DNA of 64,000 nt from Streptomyces kurssanovii (GCF_014649695.1 NZ_BMTN01000006.1:186001-250000); one strand, 5' to 3'; numbered from the stretch's first letter, positions 1-10,748 are shown. Notes: generated from the sequence alone by a model not told the origin. Made by a program: numbers and translations.

Positions 1-1044
1 TGTGCCGCCGTTCCAGGACTCGAAGTGGTTGCCGACGATCAGCGGTGCGCGGTTGCCCTGATAGGCGCGGTCGAAGGCCTGGATCAGGCCGTCGCGCATC
101 TGGTTGCCCCAGTAGGCGTGCTTCGAGGGGTCACCCTTGGTGGTGCCGGACTGGTTGACCATGAAGTTGTAGTCCATCGCCAGGGTCTCGAAGGCGCGGC
201 CGGGCACCGGGACCATCTGGAGGGAGAGGTCCCACAGACCGAGTTCCTTCTTCGGCCACACCTGGTTGTTCACGCCGCTGGTGTCGTAGCGGAATCCGAG
301 CTCGCTCGCGGCGCGGATGAAGTTGTCGCGGCCCTCGAGGCACGGCGTGCGGGCGCCGACGAGTTCCTTGTCGTAGTCGAACGGAAGCGGGTCCATGGAG
401 GCGAGGCCCGCGTTCGTCTTCCAGTTCTTGACGAAGGACTTGGCCTGGCTGATCTCGCTCTTCCACTCCTCGACGGACCAGGTGCCCACCCCGCCGTCCT
501 TGCCGCAGAAGTGGCCGTTGAAGTGGGTCCCCACCTCGTTGCCGTCCAGCCAGGCGGCGCGCAGCTCTCGAACTGTGTCCCTGATCCCGTCGATGTCGTT
601 GAAGCCGATGTCGGAGCGGCCGGCCGAGTGCTGCGGCGGGTTGTACATCGACCGCTTCTCCTCGGGGAGGAGATAGACGCCGCTGAGGAAGTACGTCATC
701 GTCGCGTCGTACTTCTTGCCGACTTCGCGGAAGTGCGAGAACAGCTTCTGGCTGTCCTCACCGGCGCCGTCCCACGAGAAGACCACGAACTGCGGGGGCT
801 TCTGGCCGGGCTTGAGGCGTTCGGGGCGAAGGAGCCCGGGCTGGGCGCCGGTGAAGGCCGTGGACCCGTCGCCGATGAGGCGTACGGCGCTCTTGGGCGC
901 GGCAACACCCTCCTTCCCACCGGACGCGCCCTGCTCACCGGCCGAGCCGCCCGGCGCCTTCGAGCCGGAACACCCTGCGAGACCTGCGATCAGCGCCGTG
1001 GCGACCGTGCCGACGGCGACGACCCTCTTCGTGGCGGCCAACAT
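1..1044 (-). CDS. NodB-fold (polysaccharide deacetylase-like) lipoprotein, C-terminus beyond the left edge
   Basis: A minus-strand frame of 348 codons runs off the left edge without a stop. The ATG at 1044 follows a GAGGTGG ribosome site. Residues 1-25 form a lipoprotein signal ending in LAGC, so the mature protein should be anchored to the outer face of the membrane. The body starts with a beta strand carrying FSWDGAGED (89-97) and has HFNGH (174-178), resembling the metal-binding HxxxH of carbohydrate esterase family 4 deacetylases. Activity on a cell-surface glycan is inferred. The catalytic Asp arrangement is only partly canonical, so it may be a non-enzymatic or divergent member. The fold is fairly secure; the substrate is unknown. 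Confidence 0.7.
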   Translation of the reverse strand, partial: MLAATKRVVAVGTVATALIAGLAGCSGSKAPGGSAGEQGASGGKEGVAAPKSAVRLIGDGSTAFTGAQPGLLRPERLKPGQKPPQFVVFSWDGAGEDSQKLFSHFREVGKKYDATMTYFLSGVYLLPEEKRSMYNPPQHSAGRSDIGFNDIDGIRDTVRELRAAWLDGNEVGTHFNGHFCGKDGGVGTWSVEEWKSEISQAKSFVKNWKTNAGLASMDPLPFDYDKELVGARTPCLEGRDNFIRAASELGFRYDTSGVNNQVWPKKELGLWDLSLQMVPVPGRAFETLAMDYNFMVNQSGTTKGDPSKHAYWGNQMRDGLIQAFDRAYQGNRAPLIVGNHFESWNGGT

Positions 1045-1331
1045 CCGCCCACCTCATTCCTGTGCCAATACGACTGTCAGACGGCGGTGCATACGGAGCC
1101 GTCAAAGTCGCATCGCGTTGAACGAAGCGGGCGGGCGACGAGCCGTGATGAAATTACTAATCACCACATCGGGTGAAACATTGCCCTATTTGCGCGGAAA
1201 ATAATGCCCGAGTCTTTACTCTGCATTACGATCCATTTACCGAACGTTGAAGTATCCCGCCACTGCATGCCGTGACCCACGGCCGCGTCCCCACATTCCG
1301 CGACCGCGCCGCCCCGGAGGAGACGGGAACC
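1045..1331. promoter_or_regulatory. divergent intergenic region
   Basis: This 287-base region separates the minus-strand lipoprotein gene from the plus-strand SulP gene. Bases 1145-1260 are clearly richer in A+T than the surrounding DNA, as expected for a divergent promoter region. I see no unambiguous -35/-10 pair and no strong operator. Confidence 0.35.
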
Positions 1332-3707
1332 ATGTCCTGCGCCCCAACGCGTACCGACGACGCTTCTCACCAGCCCGACAACCCCCACGAGAACGACCCC
1401 GCCCGCACGAACCTGCTGTCCCCCGCATCACGCTTCCAGCGCCCGCACGGGCCGCCATCGGGCAACAACCGCCGCTTCCGCATCCACGGCGCCGATGTCT
1501 CCGCGTCCGTCGCCGTTTTTCTGATCGCGCTTCCCCTGTCCCTCGGCATCGCGCTTGCCACTGGCGCGCCACTACAGGCAGGTCTTGTCGCCGCGGCGGT
1601 CGGAGGCATCGTCGCCGGCCGGCTCGGCGGAGCACCGCTCCAGGTCAGCGGCCCCGCCGCAGGACTGACCGTCGTGACGGCCGAGTTGATCCAGCAGTAC
1701 GGCTGGCGCACCACCTGCGCCATCACCGTCCTCGCCGGACTGTGCCAACTTGTCCTGGCTGCCCTGCGGGTGGCCCGGTCGGCCCTCGCCGTGAGTCCGG
1801 CGATCGTGCACGGCATGCTCGCGGGCATCGGCGCCACGATCGCTCTCGCCCAGCTCCACATCGTCCTCGGCGGCACACCCCAGAGCTCCGCCGTGAGCAA
1901 CGTCCGTGGCCTGCCGGCCCAGTTGGCCGACCTCCATCCGGCCGCGCTGTCCGTCAGCATCCTGACCGTCGCCGTGCTGCTGATCTGGCCGCGGGTGCCC
2001 GGGCACGCCGGCAGGATCGTCCGCAAGATCCCCGCCGCCCTCGCGGCGGTGGCCGCCGCCACGGCGTTCGCGGCCTTCGCCGGACTGCACCAGGCGCGGG
2101 TCGACCTGCCCTCCTGGCGTTCGCACGCACTGCCCGAGCTCCCCGAGGGTCCGGTGCTCGGCCTGCTCGCCGCCGTCCTCACCATCACGCTCGTCGCGAG
2201 CGTGGAGTCACTCCTGTCGGCAGTCGCCATCGACAAGCTCGTCGCCGCCCGTAAGAAGCCGGCCGTACGCGTTCCCCGTGCCGATCTGGACCGTGAGCTC
2301 GCGGGCCAGGGCGCCGCGAACATGGTGTCCGGAGCCCTCGGTGGACTGCCCGTCACCGGCGTCGCGGTGCGCAGCTCCGCTAACGTCTCGGCGGGTGCCG
2401 TGAGCCGCAACTCCACCATGCTGCACGGCCTGTGGGTCGTGGTGGCGGCCCTGCTGCTGGTGCCGGTCCTCGATCTGATCCCGCTGTCAGCGCTCGCGGC
2501 ACTGGTCATGGTCGTGGGTGTCCAGATGGTCAACATCACGCATCTGCGCAGCGTGAAGAAGAACCGCGAGATGCTGGTCTACGCGGCCACCCTGACCGCC
2601 GTCGTCCTCACCGGGGTGCTGGAAGGCGTCGTCATCGGCATCGCGGTGGCCGTGGCGGTCGCGCTGCACCGGCTCACCCGCACGCGGATCACCGTCGAGG
2701 AGCAGGACGGCGTCCACCGGGTGCGCGCCCGGGGTCAGCTGACGTTCCTCGCCGTGCCGAGGCTGAGCCGGATGCTGAGCCAGGTCCCCCACGGAGCCGA
2801 CTGCGTGGTCGAGCTGGACGGCTCTTTCATGGACCACGCCGCCTACGAGGCCCTGCACGACTGGCAGACCTCCCACACCTCGCAGGGCGGCACGGTCGAG
2901 GTGACCGGGCGGGCCGGCGGCCGGATCAGCGAGCCGGCCGACGAGACCCACGGCTGCTGCCGGCCTTGGACCCCATGGCGCAACCACCATTGCGACGACC
3001 GGCCCCGCGACGCGGACACCCACCACCTGGCCAACGGGTTGAGCTCTTTCCAGCGCAACACCGCCCCACTGGTACGCGACGAGCTGGCCCGGCTGGCGCG
3101 CGAGGGGCAGCGGCCGTCACAGCTGTTCATCACCTGCGCAGACTCCCGGCTGGTGACCAGCATGATCACGGCGAGCGGACCGGGTGATCTGTTCACCGTG
3201 CGCAATGTGGGCAATCTCGTGCCGCTGCCCGGCGAGAAGGGGGCGGACGACTCCGTCGCAGCCGCGATCGAGTACGCCGTCGACGTCCTCGGAGTGGATT
3301 CGATCACCGTCTGCGGACATTCGGGCTGCGGCGCGATGCAGGCCCTGCTGAACAGCCCGCCGGACGGCACCGCCACACCGCTCGCCCGCTGGCTGCGGCA
3401 CGGCCGTCCCAGCCTCCAGCGGATGAAGAACCGCCATCGCTCCTGGGCCAGGATCTCCGGCCGCCTGCCCGCCGACGCGGTGGAGCAGTTGTGCCTGACC
3501 AACGTCGTCCAGCAGCTGGAGCATCTGAGGGCCCATGAGTCGGTGGCCCGACGACTTGCCGAGGGCTCGCTCCAGTTGCACGGGATGTACTTCCACGTCG
3601 GCGAGGCTCAGGCGTATCTCCTCACGAGCACTGCGGAGCAGGAGATCGACGAGGTCTTCGACAGAGTCGCACCGGCACCCTCCACGCTCGTGAAGTCGCA
3701 CAGCTGA
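1332..3707 (+). CDS. SulP-family anion permease fused to a beta-carbonic anhydrase
   Basis: This 791-residue protein has an N-terminal SulP transporter (about residues 45-440, many hydrophobic helices, with the conserved [12 protein letters not shown] stretch), a short STAS-like segment near 480-540 and a complete beta-carbonic anhydrase at the C-terminus. The zinc ligands are visible: Cys602 in CADSR and His663/Cys666 in GHSGC, with the Asp604/Arg606 dyad. Bacterial SulP-CA fusions are taken to couple bicarbonate or another anion's transport to CO2 hydration at the inner membrane. I chose the ATG at 1332 because GGAGGAGA lies just upstream; a GTG 20 codons earlier has no such site. A strong hairpin follows. 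Confidence 0.9.
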   Translation: MSCAPTRTDDASHQPDNPHENDPARTNLLSPASRFQRPHGPPSGNNRRFRIHGADVSASVAVFLIALPLSLGIALATGAPLQAGLVAAAVGGIVAGRLGGAPLQVSGPAAGLTVVTAELIQQYGWRTTCAITVLAGLCQLVLAALRVARSALAVSPAIVHGMLAGIGATIALAQLHIVLGGTPQSSAVSNVRGLPAQLADLHPAALSVSILTVAVLLIWPRVPGHAGRIVRKIPAALAAVAAATAFAAFAGLHQARVDLPSWRSHALPELPEGPVLGLLAAVLTITLVASVESLLSAVAIDKLVAARKKPAVRVPRADLDRELAGQGAANMVSGALGGLPVTGVAVRSSANVSAGAVSRNSTMLHGLWVVVAALLLVPVLDLIPLSALAALVMVVGVQMVNITHLRSVKKNREMLVYAATLTAVVLTGVLEGVVIGIAVAVAVALHRLTRTRITVEEQDGVHRVRARGQLTFLAVPRLSRMLSQVPHGADCVVELDGSFMDHAAYEALHDWQTSHTSQGGTVEVTGRAGGRISEPADETHGCCRPWTPWRNHHCDDRPRDADTHHLANGLSSFQRNTAPLVRDELARLAREGQRPSQLFITCADSRLVTSMITASGPGDLFTVRNVGNLVPLPGEKGADDSVAAAIEYAVDVLGVDSITVCGHSGCGAMQALLNSPPDGTATPLARWLRHGRPSLQRMKNRHRSWARISGRLPADAVEQLCLTNVVQQLEHLRAHESVARRLAEGSLQLHGMYFHVGEAQAYLLTSTAEQEIDEVFDRVAPAPSTLVKSHS

Positions 3708-3789
3708 GGCATGCGGCGAAGCCCGCTCCACGGCACGCCTGGACGGCACGGATGAACCCTGCGCGGTCCTCGTCCGTGAGAACGTGTGG

Positions 3790-3820
3790 CCCCTCGTCCC
3801 CACCGCCCGGGGACGAGGGG
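3790..3820 (+). terminator. intrinsic terminator after the SulP gene
   Basis: A perfect 12-base inverted repeat (3790-3801 with 3809-3820) and 7-base loop form a GC-rich hairpin between the SulP gene and acsA. Like most Streptomyces terminators it has no long U-tract. Confidence 0.75.
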
Positions 3821-3933
3821 TGCCCACAGGTCTAAACCAATACCCGGAAGGCCCTTGTCACCCGGCCCTCCGGCTGATGAGCTATGGCCTGGGACACATA
3901 CGCACAGAAGACGCCCTGGGAAAGGGAGATGTC

Positions 3934-5889
3934 GTGAGCAACGAGAGCCTGGCCAACCTTCTTAAGGAAGAGCGGCGGTTCGCCCCGCCGGCCGAGCTGG
4001 CAGCGAACGCCAATGTGACGGCGGAGGCGTACGAACAGGCCGCGGCGGACAGGCTTGGCTTCTGGGCCGAGCAGGCGCGTCGGCTCACCTGGGCCACCGA
4101 GCCGACCGAGACCCTCGACTGGACCAACCCGCCGTTCGCCAAGTGGTTCGCCGACGGCAAGCTGAACGTGGCGTACAACTGCGTGGACCGCCATGTCGAG
4201 GCGGGCCACGGCGACCGTGTCGCCATCCACTTCGAGGGCGAGCCCGGCGACGGACGGGCCATCACCTACGCCGAGCTCAAGGACGAGGTCTCCAAGGCCG
4301 CCAACGCCCTGCTCGAGCTGGGCGTCCGCAAGGGCGACCGGGTCGCCGTCTACCTGCCGATGATCCCCGAGGCGGCCGTCGCGATGCTCGCCTGCGCCCG
4401 CATCGGCGCCGCGCACTCCGTGGTCTTCGGCGGCTTCTCGGCAGACGCGGTGGCCTCACGCATCCAGGACGCCGACGCCAAGCTCGTCATCACCTCCGAC
4501 GGCGGCTACCGCCGTGGCAAGCCGAGCGCCCTCAAGCCCGCGATCGACGAGGCGGTCAGCCGCTGCCCGCAGGTCGAGCACGTGCTGGTGGTGCGGCGCA
4601 CCGGTCAGGAGACCGCCTTCACCGAGGGCCGCGACGTGTGGTGGCACGACATCGTCGGCCGGCAGTCCGCCGAACACACCCCCGAGGCCTTCGACGCGGA
4701 GCACCCGCTCTTCATCCTCTACACCTCGGGCACGACGGGTAAGCCGAAGGGCATCCTGCACACGTCGGGCGGCTACCTCACCCAGACGGCCTACACGCAC
4801 CACGCCGTGTTCGATCTCAAGCCCGAGACGGACGTCTACTGGTGCACCGCCGACATCGGCTGGGTGACCGGCCACTCGTACATCGTGTACGGCCCGCTCG
4901 CCAACGGCGCGACACAGGTGATGTACGAGGGCACCCCCGACACCCCGCACCAGGGCCGCTTCTGGGAGATCGTGCAGAAGTACGGCGTCACGATCCTCTA
5001 CACCGCGCCCACCGCGATCCGCACGTTCATGAAGTGGGGCGACGAGATCCCCGCCAAGTTCGACCTGAGCAGCCTGCGCGTCCTCGGCTCCGTCGGCGAA
5101 CCCATCAACCCGGAGGCGTGGATCTGGTACCGGGAGAACATCGGCGCCGGCAAGACCCCGGTCGTGGACACCTGGTGGCAGACGGAGACGGGCGCGATGA
5201 TGATCTCGCCGCTGCCGGGGGTCACCGCGGCGAAGCCCGGTTCGGCGCAGCGCCCGCTGCCCGGTATCTCGGCCACCGTCGTGGACGACGAGGCGAACGA
5301 CGTCCCCGACGGGGGCGGCGGCTATCTGGTCCTCACCGAGCCGTGGCCGTCGATGCTGCGCACCATCTGGGGTGACGACCAGCGCTTCCTCGACACCTAC
5401 TGGTCGCGCTTCGAGGGCAAGTACTTCGCGGGCGACGGTGCCAAGAAGGACCAGGACGGCGACATCTGGCTGCTCGGCCGGGTCGACGACGTGATGCTGG
5501 TGTCCGGGCACAACATCTCCACCACCGAGGTGGAGTCGGCTCTCGTCTCGCATCCGAAGGTCGCGGAGGCCGCGGTCGTGGGCGCCACGGACGAGACCAC
5601 CGGTCAGGCCATCGTCGCCTTCGTCATCCTCCGCGGTTCGGCCAGCGAGGACGACAGCCTGGTCAACGACCTGCGCAACCACGTCGGGACGACGCTCGGC
5701 CCCATCGCCAAGCCCAAGCGGATCCTCCCGGTGGCCGAACTGCCGAAGACCCGCTCCGGCAAGATCATGCGTCGGCTTCTGCGCGACGTGGCCGAGAACC
5801 GCCAGCTGGGAGACGTCACCACACTCACCGACTCCTCCGTCATGGATCTCATCCAGACGAAGCTCCCCAGCGCGGCCAGCGAGGACTGA
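3934..5889 (+). CDS. acsA: acetyl-CoA synthetase (AMP-forming)
   Basis: The enzyme activates acetate with ATP and CoA to acetyl-CoA through an acetyl-AMP intermediate in the cytoplasm. At 651 residues it has the normal family length. [11 protein letters not shown] at 263-273 is the AMP-binding P-loop signature, TWWQTETG near 413 lines the adenylate pocket, and PKTRSGKI holds the catalytic Lys610, which in this family is the site of regulatory acetylation. The GTG at 3934 follows AAAGGGAG; an upstream in-frame start at 3784 would lie within the preceding terminator region. It is flanked by hairpins on both sides, so it is probably monocistronic. Confidence 0.96.
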   Translation: MSNESLANLLKEERRFAPPAELAANANVTAEAYEQAAADRLGFWAEQARRLTWATEPTETLDWTNPPFAKWFADGKLNVAYNCVDRHVEAGHGDRVAIHFEGEPGDGRAITYAELKDEVSKAANALLELGVRKGDRVAVYLPMIPEAAVAMLACARIGAAHSVVFGGFSADAVASRIQDADAKLVITSDGGYRRGKPSALKPAIDEAVSRCPQVEHVLVVRRTGQETAFTEGRDVWWHDIVGRQSAEHTPEAFDAEHPLFILYTSGTTGKPKGILHTSGGYLTQTAYTHHAVFDLKPETDVYWCTADIGWVTGHSYIVYGPLANGATQVMYEGTPDTPHQGRFWEIVQKYGVTILYTAPTAIRTFMKWGDEIPAKFDLSSLRVLGSVGEPINPEAWIWYRENIGAGKTPVVDTWWQTETGAMMISPLPGVTAAKPGSAQRPLPGISATVVDDEANDVPDGGGGYLVLTEPWPSMLRTIWGDDQRFLDTYWSRFEGKYFAGDGAKKDQDGDIWLLGRVDDVMLVSGHNISTTEVESALVSHPKVAEAAVVGATDETTGQAIVAFVILRGSASEDDSLVNDLRNHVGTTLGPIAKPKRILPVAELPKTRSGKIMRRLLRDVAENRQLGDVTTLTDSSVMDLIQTKLPSAASED

Positions 5890-5904
5890 CCTGCGGATTC
5901 GGTG

Positions 5905-5935
5905 AACGGGCCCCCGGGAGCGCCGGGGGCCCGTT
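5905..5935 (+). terminator. intrinsic terminator after acsA
   Basis: A perfect 13-base inverted repeat (5905-5917 with 5923-5935) and 5-base loop begin 15 bases after the acsA stop codon. Confidence 0.8.
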
Positions 5936-6083
5936 CGTGCTCGCCACCCCGCTCGCCCAGCGCCCGGGAGGGCCTTCTGTAGAGTGAAGAACGCGTCAGT
6001 GACGCGATGAGCATTCCAAGGTGCGCCGGGAAGTCTGGTCGGCAAGTGTTTTGTCCTGCCCGCCAGCACGGAGGTTCCATCTC

Positions 6084-7481
6084 GTGGCCGCGCCCAGTCC
6101 CACCCCTCGCAAGGTCCTCGGACGCCTCTCCCTGCCGGAGCGGAACTACGTCGCGGACGCTCTGCGCACCGAGACGGTCGGCGGAGTGCTCCTGCTGATC
6201 GCCGCGGTCGCCGCGCTGATCTGGGCCAACACTCCGCTGGGTGACAGCTACACCGCGGTGAGCGACTTCCACATCGGCCCCGCGTCGCTGGGCCTCGACC
6301 TGTCGATCGAGCACTGGGCGGCCGACGGCCTGCTAGCGATCTTCTTCTTCGTCGCCGGCATCGAGCTCAAGCGTGAGCTGGTCGCCGGCGAGCTGCGTGA
6401 CCCGAAGGCCGCCGCCCTGCCCGTGATCGCCGCGCTGTGCGGCATGGTGATGCCCGCACTCGTCTATCTCGTCGTCACCACCGCCGGTGGCGGTTCCACC
6501 GCGGGATGGGCCGTCCCGACCGCCACCGACATCGCGTTCGCGCTGGCCGTCCTCGCCGTCATCGGCACCTCGCTGCCGTCGGCGCTCCGCGCCTTCCTGC
6601 TGACCCTCGCGGTCGTCGACGACCTGTTCGCGATCCTGATCATCGCGGTCTTCTTCACGAACGATCTGAATTTCGCGGCTCTGGGCGGGGCCTTCGCCGG
6701 CCTCGCCGTGTTCTGGCTGCTCCTGCACTGGGGAGTCCGCGGCTGGTACGTGTACGTGCCGCTGGCGCTCGTCGTGTGGGGGCTGATGTACAACAGCGGC
6801 ATCCACGCCACCATCGCCGGTGTGGCGATGGGTCTGATGCTGCGCTGCAGCCGGCGGGAGGGCGAGGAGCACTCGCCGGGTGAGCAGATCGAGCATCTCG
6901 TACGGCCGCTGTCCGCCGGCGTCGCCGTGCCGCTGTTCGCGCTGTTCTCCGCGGGTGTGGCCGTCACCGGCGAGTCCCTCACCAACGTCTTCACCAAGCC
7001 GGAGACCCTGGGTGTCGTCCTCGGTCTGGTGGTCGGCAAGGCACTCGGCATCTTCGGCGGCACCTGGCTGGCCGCACGCTTCACGAAGGCAGAACTCAAC
7101 GAGGACCTCGCCTGGCCCGATGTCCTGGCGCTCGCCACGCTGGCCGGCATCGGCTTCACCGTCTCCCTGCTCATCGGCGAGCTCGCGTTCACCGGCGACG
7201 TGACACTGACGGACGAGGTCAAGGCATCGGTCCTGATGGGCTCGCTGATCGCCGCGATCTTCGCCGCTGTTCTGCTCAAGCGCCGGGTACGCGTTTACCA
7301 GGCGTTGGCGGCCGAGGAGGAGCGTGATGAGGACATGTCCGGCATCCCCGACATCTACGAGCAGGACGACCCGGCGTACCACCTGAGGATGGCCGCGATC
7401 TACGAGGAGAAGGCGGCGGAGCACCGCAGAAAGGCGGAAGCGGCCGGGGTGTCGAGCGACGGCGGCGACAGTCCGGCATGA
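6084..7481 (+). CDS. nhaA: Na+/H+ antiporter NhaA
   Basis: This 465-residue polytopic membrane protein exchanges protons for sodium and supports pH and Na+ homeostasis. The pair of adjacent aspartates at 179-180 in AVVDDLFAI matches the ion-binding Asp-Asp of Escherichia coli NhaA, and the discontinuous-helix region around ATDIAFALAVLAVIG is also recognisable. The C-terminal 50 residues are hydrophilic and charged, a cytoplasmic tail longer than in E. coli. The GTG at 6084 follows GGAGG at 6070-6074; the in-frame start at 6021 has no good site. It follows acsA but is separated from it by a terminator. Confidence 0.93.
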   Translation: MAAPSPTPRKVLGRLSLPERNYVADALRTETVGGVLLLIAAVAALIWANTPLGDSYTAVSDFHIGPASLGLDLSIEHWAADGLLAIFFFVAGIELKRELVAGELRDPKAAALPVIAALCGMVMPALVYLVVTTAGGGSTAGWAVPTATDIAFALAVLAVIGTSLPSALRAFLLTLAVVDDLFAILIIAVFFTNDLNFAALGGAFAGLAVFWLLLHWGVRGWYVYVPLALVVWGLMYNSGIHATIAGVAMGLMLRCSRREGEEHSPGEQIEHLVRPLSAGVAVPLFALFSAGVAVTGESLTNVFTKPETLGVVLGLVVGKALGIFGGTWLAARFTKAELNEDLAWPDVLALATLAGIGFTVSLLIGELAFTGDVTLTDEVKASVLMGSLIAAIFAAVLLKRRVRVYQALAAEEERDEDMSGIPDIYEQDDPAYHLRMAAIYEEKAAEHRRKAEAAGVSSDGGDSPA

Positions 7482-7536
7482 TCTGACATCGGACCGTACT
7501 AACACCGGCCCCGTGGAAGAGGAAAGGGAGTCAGCG

Positions 7537-8043
7537 ATGAGCGACCCCGGCAACACCACAGCGAACGCTGTCGGCGCCGACCGCAGTCTCGGCCAGCTGG
7601 TCGCCTCGGCGACCGCCGAGATGTCCGCCCTGGTACACGACGAGATCGCGCTGGCCAAGGCCCAGCTGCGGCAGGACGCCAAGAAGGCCGGAGTCGGGGG
7701 CGCCGCGTTCACCGCGGCCGGCGCGGTGCTGATCTTCTCGCTGCCGATGCTGAGCTTCGCGCTCGCCTACTTCATCCACATGTGGAGCGGCGGCTGGCAT
7801 CTGGCGTACTGCTTCCTGCTCTCGTTCGCGGCCAACATCATCGTGGCCGGTCTTCTCGCCCTGATCGGCGTGGTCTTCGTCAAGAAGGCGAAGAGGGGCA
7901 AGGGCCCGCAGAAGACGGTCGCCTCCGCCAAGGAGACGGCCGCCGTGCTGGGCAACGCCAAGCCGCATCCCCGCCGTGTGGAACTGACCAAGGCCTCCGG
8001 AAGCACGGCGTCGGACCGGGTTTCGGACAAGGTTTCGGCGTGA
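7537..8043 (+). CDS. phage-holin-like (Holin-X/DUF1469-type) membrane protein
   Basis: This 168-residue protein has a soluble N-terminal helix with SLGQLVASATAEMSALVHDE, two long hydrophobic segments (about 56-80 and 89-115), and a basic, Ala/Lys-rich tail. This is the pattern of the actinobacterial holin-X superfamily, whose members are not prophage genes despite the name and have unclear roles. The ATG at 7537 follows AAAGGGAG. It sits between nhaA and the hydrolase gene with short gaps, matching the position of the small membrane protein gene in the mycobacterial acs-marP block. Family assignment is good; function is unknown. Confidence 0.8.
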   Translation: MSDPGNTTANAVGADRSLGQLVASATAEMSALVHDEIALAKAQLRQDAKKAGVGGAAFTAAGAVLIFSLPMLSFALAYFIHMWSGGWHLAYCFLLSFAANIIVAGLLALIGVVFVKKAKRGKGPQKTVASAKETAAVLGNAKPHPRRVELTKASGSTASDRVSDKVSA

Positions 8044-8098
8044 TTCTCGGCAGGAGGGTCGCGAACGCGGTGTGTCGCGTTGTGGGACGCTCATCAGC

Positions 8099-9046
8099 AT
8101 GACGGTCCCTGATTCCGGCCCCGGCAGTCCCACCGCGCTCGGCAGCCCCGCACGCCTCGACGGTCCCTGGACCCACCGCGACGTGGCCGCCAACGGTGCC
8201 CGCTTCCATATCGCCGAGATGGGCGACGGACCGCTGGTGATGTTGCTGCACGGCTTTCCGCAGTTCTGGTGGACATGGCGGCATCAGCTGACCGCGCTCG
8301 CCGACGCGGGGTACCGGGCCGTGGCGATGGACCTGCGCGGCGTCGGAGGCAGCGACCGGACGCCACGGGGTTACGACCCCGCCAACCTGGCGCTCGACAT
8401 CACCGGTGTCGTGCGGTCTCTGGGTGAGCCCGACGCGGCGCTGGTGGGGCACGACCTGGGCGGCTATCTGGCGTGGACGGCAGCGGTGATGCGGCCGAAG
8501 CTGGTGCGCCGGCTCGCGGTCTCCTCGATGCCCCATCCCCGGCGGTGGCGCTCGGCGATGCTGTCCGACTTCGCGCAGAGCCGCGCGGGTTCCTACGTGT
8601 GGGGCTTCCAGCGTCCGTGGATCCCGGAGCGGCAACTGGTGGCGGACGACGCGGCCTTGGTCGGCGAGCTGCTCGAAAGCTGGTCAGGGCCGAAGCCGCT
8701 CGAGGAAGAGGCCGTCGATGTCTACCGGCGGGCCATGTGCATCCCTTCGACGGCGCACTGCTCGATCGAGCCGTACCGGTGGATGGTGCGGTCCCTGGCC
8801 CGGCCCGACGGGATCCAGTTCAACCGCAGGATGAAGCGTCCGGTGCGGGTGCCCACCCTGCATCTGCACGGTTCCCTCGATCCGGCGATGCGGACGCGCA
8901 GTGCGGCCGGTTCCGGCGAGTACGTCGAAGCACCGTACCGGTGGCGGCTGTTCGACGGTCTCGGCCACTTCCCGCACGAAGAGGATCCGGTGGCGTTCTC
9001 GAACGAGCTGATCAGCTGGCTCGAGGACCCGGAGCCCGACCGCTAG
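8099..9046 (+). CDS. alpha/beta hydrolase, epoxide hydrolase-like
   Basis: This 315-residue alpha/beta-hydrolase has HGFP at 51-54 (oxyanion turn), a nucleophile elbow GHDLGG with Asp119, acid Asp261 in GSLDP and His290 in GLGHF. An Asp nucleophile rather than Ser points to epoxide hydrolases or haloalkane dehalogenases, and HGFP favours the former. The position next to the MarP-type gene matches ephE of Mycobacterium tuberculosis. The physiological substrate is unknown. The ATG at 8099 is chosen over the GTG at 8072 because the protein then starts close to the first conserved strand; neither has a strong ribosome site. It is convergent with the next gene. Confidence 0.85.
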   Translation: MTVPDSGPGSPTALGSPARLDGPWTHRDVAANGARFHIAEMGDGPLVMLLHGFPQFWWTWRHQLTALADAGYRAVAMDLRGVGGSDRTPRGYDPANLALDITGVVRSLGEPDAALVGHDLGGYLAWTAAVMRPKLVRRLAVSSMPHPRRWRSAMLSDFAQSRAGSYVWGFQRPWIPERQLVADDAALVGELLESWSGPKPLEEEAVDVYRRAMCIPSTAHCSIEPYRWMVRSLARPDGIQFNRRMKRPVRVPTLHLHGSLDPAMRTRSAAGSGEYVEAPYRWRLFDGLGHFPHEEDPVAFSNELISWLEDPEPDR

Positions 9047-9424
9047 GTCCGCGGGGTGGTTTCGCACACCGCGAGAACGGTTGTGCTGCGAACAGCCACA
9101 TGCCTGCCGCATAGGCCAATTGGCGGGCCACTGGACGGTTACCGACCATGGGGCACGGGCACACGTCCGGATATGGGCTGGACGCACAACTACGGTGACG
9201 CAGCACGCAACCGCCGCTCGGCCGGCAGGCCGATCATCCACGAGACAGGTGGACTTCCGAGCGAGGATCACGCCCCTCCGGGCCAGGGGATGGGGATCCC
9301 GCGCATCCTCAAGCGCCGTGCACGCTGGGTGTCCGCGCGCCTGCGGCACCATCCCCGGGACTGACCGCCTCCACACAGCAGGGCATGTCCGCGGGCATCC
9401 GTGCGCCTTCCGCGCCGCTGCCTC
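9047..9424. other. intergenic region between convergent genes, no gene seen
   Basis: This 378-base stretch lies between the ends of the hydrolase and MarP-type genes. Open frames cross it on both strands but have no ribosome site or recognisable protein features. I found no strong hairpin, which is slightly surprising for a convergent junction. Confidence 0.4.
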
Positions 9425-10639
9425 CTACAGGGCGCAGCCCTGGCTGTCGACCTGCTGGTTGGCGGCGCTGCCGAGCCTGATGTCCTCCCGGATCTCGTCG
9501 GCCGTCAGGGCGTAGCCGGTGTCGGCGTCGTCGAGGGACCTGGCGAAGATGACGCCGTAGACCTTGCCGTCCGTCGTGAGCAGCGGGCCGCCGGAGTTGC
9601 CCTGGCGCACCGTCGCGAACAGTGAGTACACGTCGCGGCGGACGGTGCCCCGGTGGTAGATGTCGGGGCCGTTGGCGTTGATACGGCCGCGGACGCGGGC
9701 GGAGCGCACGTCGTACGAGCCGTTCTCAGGGAAGCCCGCGACGATCGCGCTGTCGCCGCTGCGGGCGTCGCCCTCCTCGAAGTCGGCGAACTCCAAGGGG
9801 CGGGCCTTGAGGTCGGGCACGTCCAGGACGGCGATGTCGCGCTCCCAGTCGTAGAGGACGACCTTGGCGTCGTAGAGGCGGCCCTCACCGCCGATCTGCA
9901 CGGTCGGTTCGTCGACGCCTCCGACGACATGGGCGTTGGTCATCACGCGGCGTTCGTCGAAGACGAAGCCGGTGCCCTCGAGGACCTTGCCGCAGCTCGG
10001 GGCCGTACCGACGACCTTGACGATGGACTGCTTGGCACGCGCCGCCACGGGGCTGCCGACGAGCGCCGGGTCGGGTGCCTGCACCTCGGTGATGGGCTCG
10101 TTGGCGAACGGGCTGAAGACCTGCGGGAAGCCGTTCTGGGCGAGTACGGACGAGAAGTCCGTGAACCACGTGTTCGCCTGATCGGGCATCACACGGGACA
10201 CCCCGAGCAGCACCTTCGAATTGCGCACCTCCTTGCCCAGGGTGGGCAGCGAGGTGCCGGCGAGCGCTGAGCCGATCAGCCAGGCGACGAGCAGCATCGC
10301 CACGACGTTGACCAGGGCGCCGCCGGTGGCGTCCAGCGCGCGGGCGGGCGACCAGGTGATGAACCGGCGCAGCTTGTTGCCGAGGTGCGTGGTGAAGGCC
10401 TGACCGACGGAGGCGCAGACGATCACGATGACGACGGCGACTATCGCGGCGGTGGTGGACACGTCCGAGTCCTCGGTCAGTGCGCCCCAGATCACCGGGA
10501 GCAGATAGACCGCGACGAGTCCGCCGCCGAGAAAGCCGATCACCGAGAGGATGCCGACGACGAAGCCCTGGCGATAGCCGACGATCGCGAACCACACGGC
10601 GGCGACCAGCAACAGGATGTCCAGCACGTTCACCGTCAT
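9425..10639 (-). CDS. MarP-type membrane serine protease (CvpA domain plus trypsin-like domain)
   Basis: This 404-residue protein has an N-terminal CvpA/colicin-V-production-like domain with four hydrophobic segments (about 1-130) and a C-terminal chymotrypsin-fold protease. The catalytic triad is visible: His237 in TNAHVVGG, Asp268 in DIAVLD and Ser349 in RQGNSGGPL. The architecture and neighbours match MarP (Rv3671c), a periplasmic protease needed for acid resistance through processing of a wall hydrolase. A similar envelope-stress role here is inference. The CAT at 10637-10639 is the start, with GAGG upstream; longer in-frame starts add unconserved sequence. Confidence 0.88.
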   Translation of the reverse strand: MTVNVLDILLLVAAVWFAIVGYRQGFVVGILSVIGFLGGGLVAVYLLPVIWGALTEDSDVSTTAAIVAVVIVIVCASVGQAFTTHLGNKLRRFITWSPARALDATGGALVNVVAMLLVAWLIGSALAGTSLPTLGKEVRNSKVLLGVSRVMPDQANTWFTDFSSVLAQNGFPQVFSPFANEPITEVQAPDPALVGSPVAARAKQSIVKVVGTAPSCGKVLEGTGFVFDERRVMTNAHVVGGVDEPTVQIGGEGRLYDAKVVLYDWERDIAVLDVPDLKARPLEFADFEEGDARSGDSAIVAGFPENGSYDVRSARVRGRINANGPDIYHRGTVRRDVYSLFATVRQGNSGGPLLTTDGKVYGVIFARSLDDADTGYALTADEIREDIRLGSAANQQVDSQGCAL

Positions 10640-10748
10640 TTGCCTCGCAGTGTCGTCGCCGGTGCTCTGTCCGGCTGGGGTGTGGCCACGGCGCACTGCC
10701 GCTTCGGACGTGACGCCCCCGCCGGGAGCGCATCACTGGGTCAGCCTG

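Noticed and set aside
4456-6069. A minus-strand frame of 537 codons opposite acsA
   Set aside because: Shadow of the codon bias of acsA; no ribosome site or domain.
7537-8043. Prophage holin
   Set aside because: The family is widespread in actinobacterial core genomes and no phage gene is nearby.
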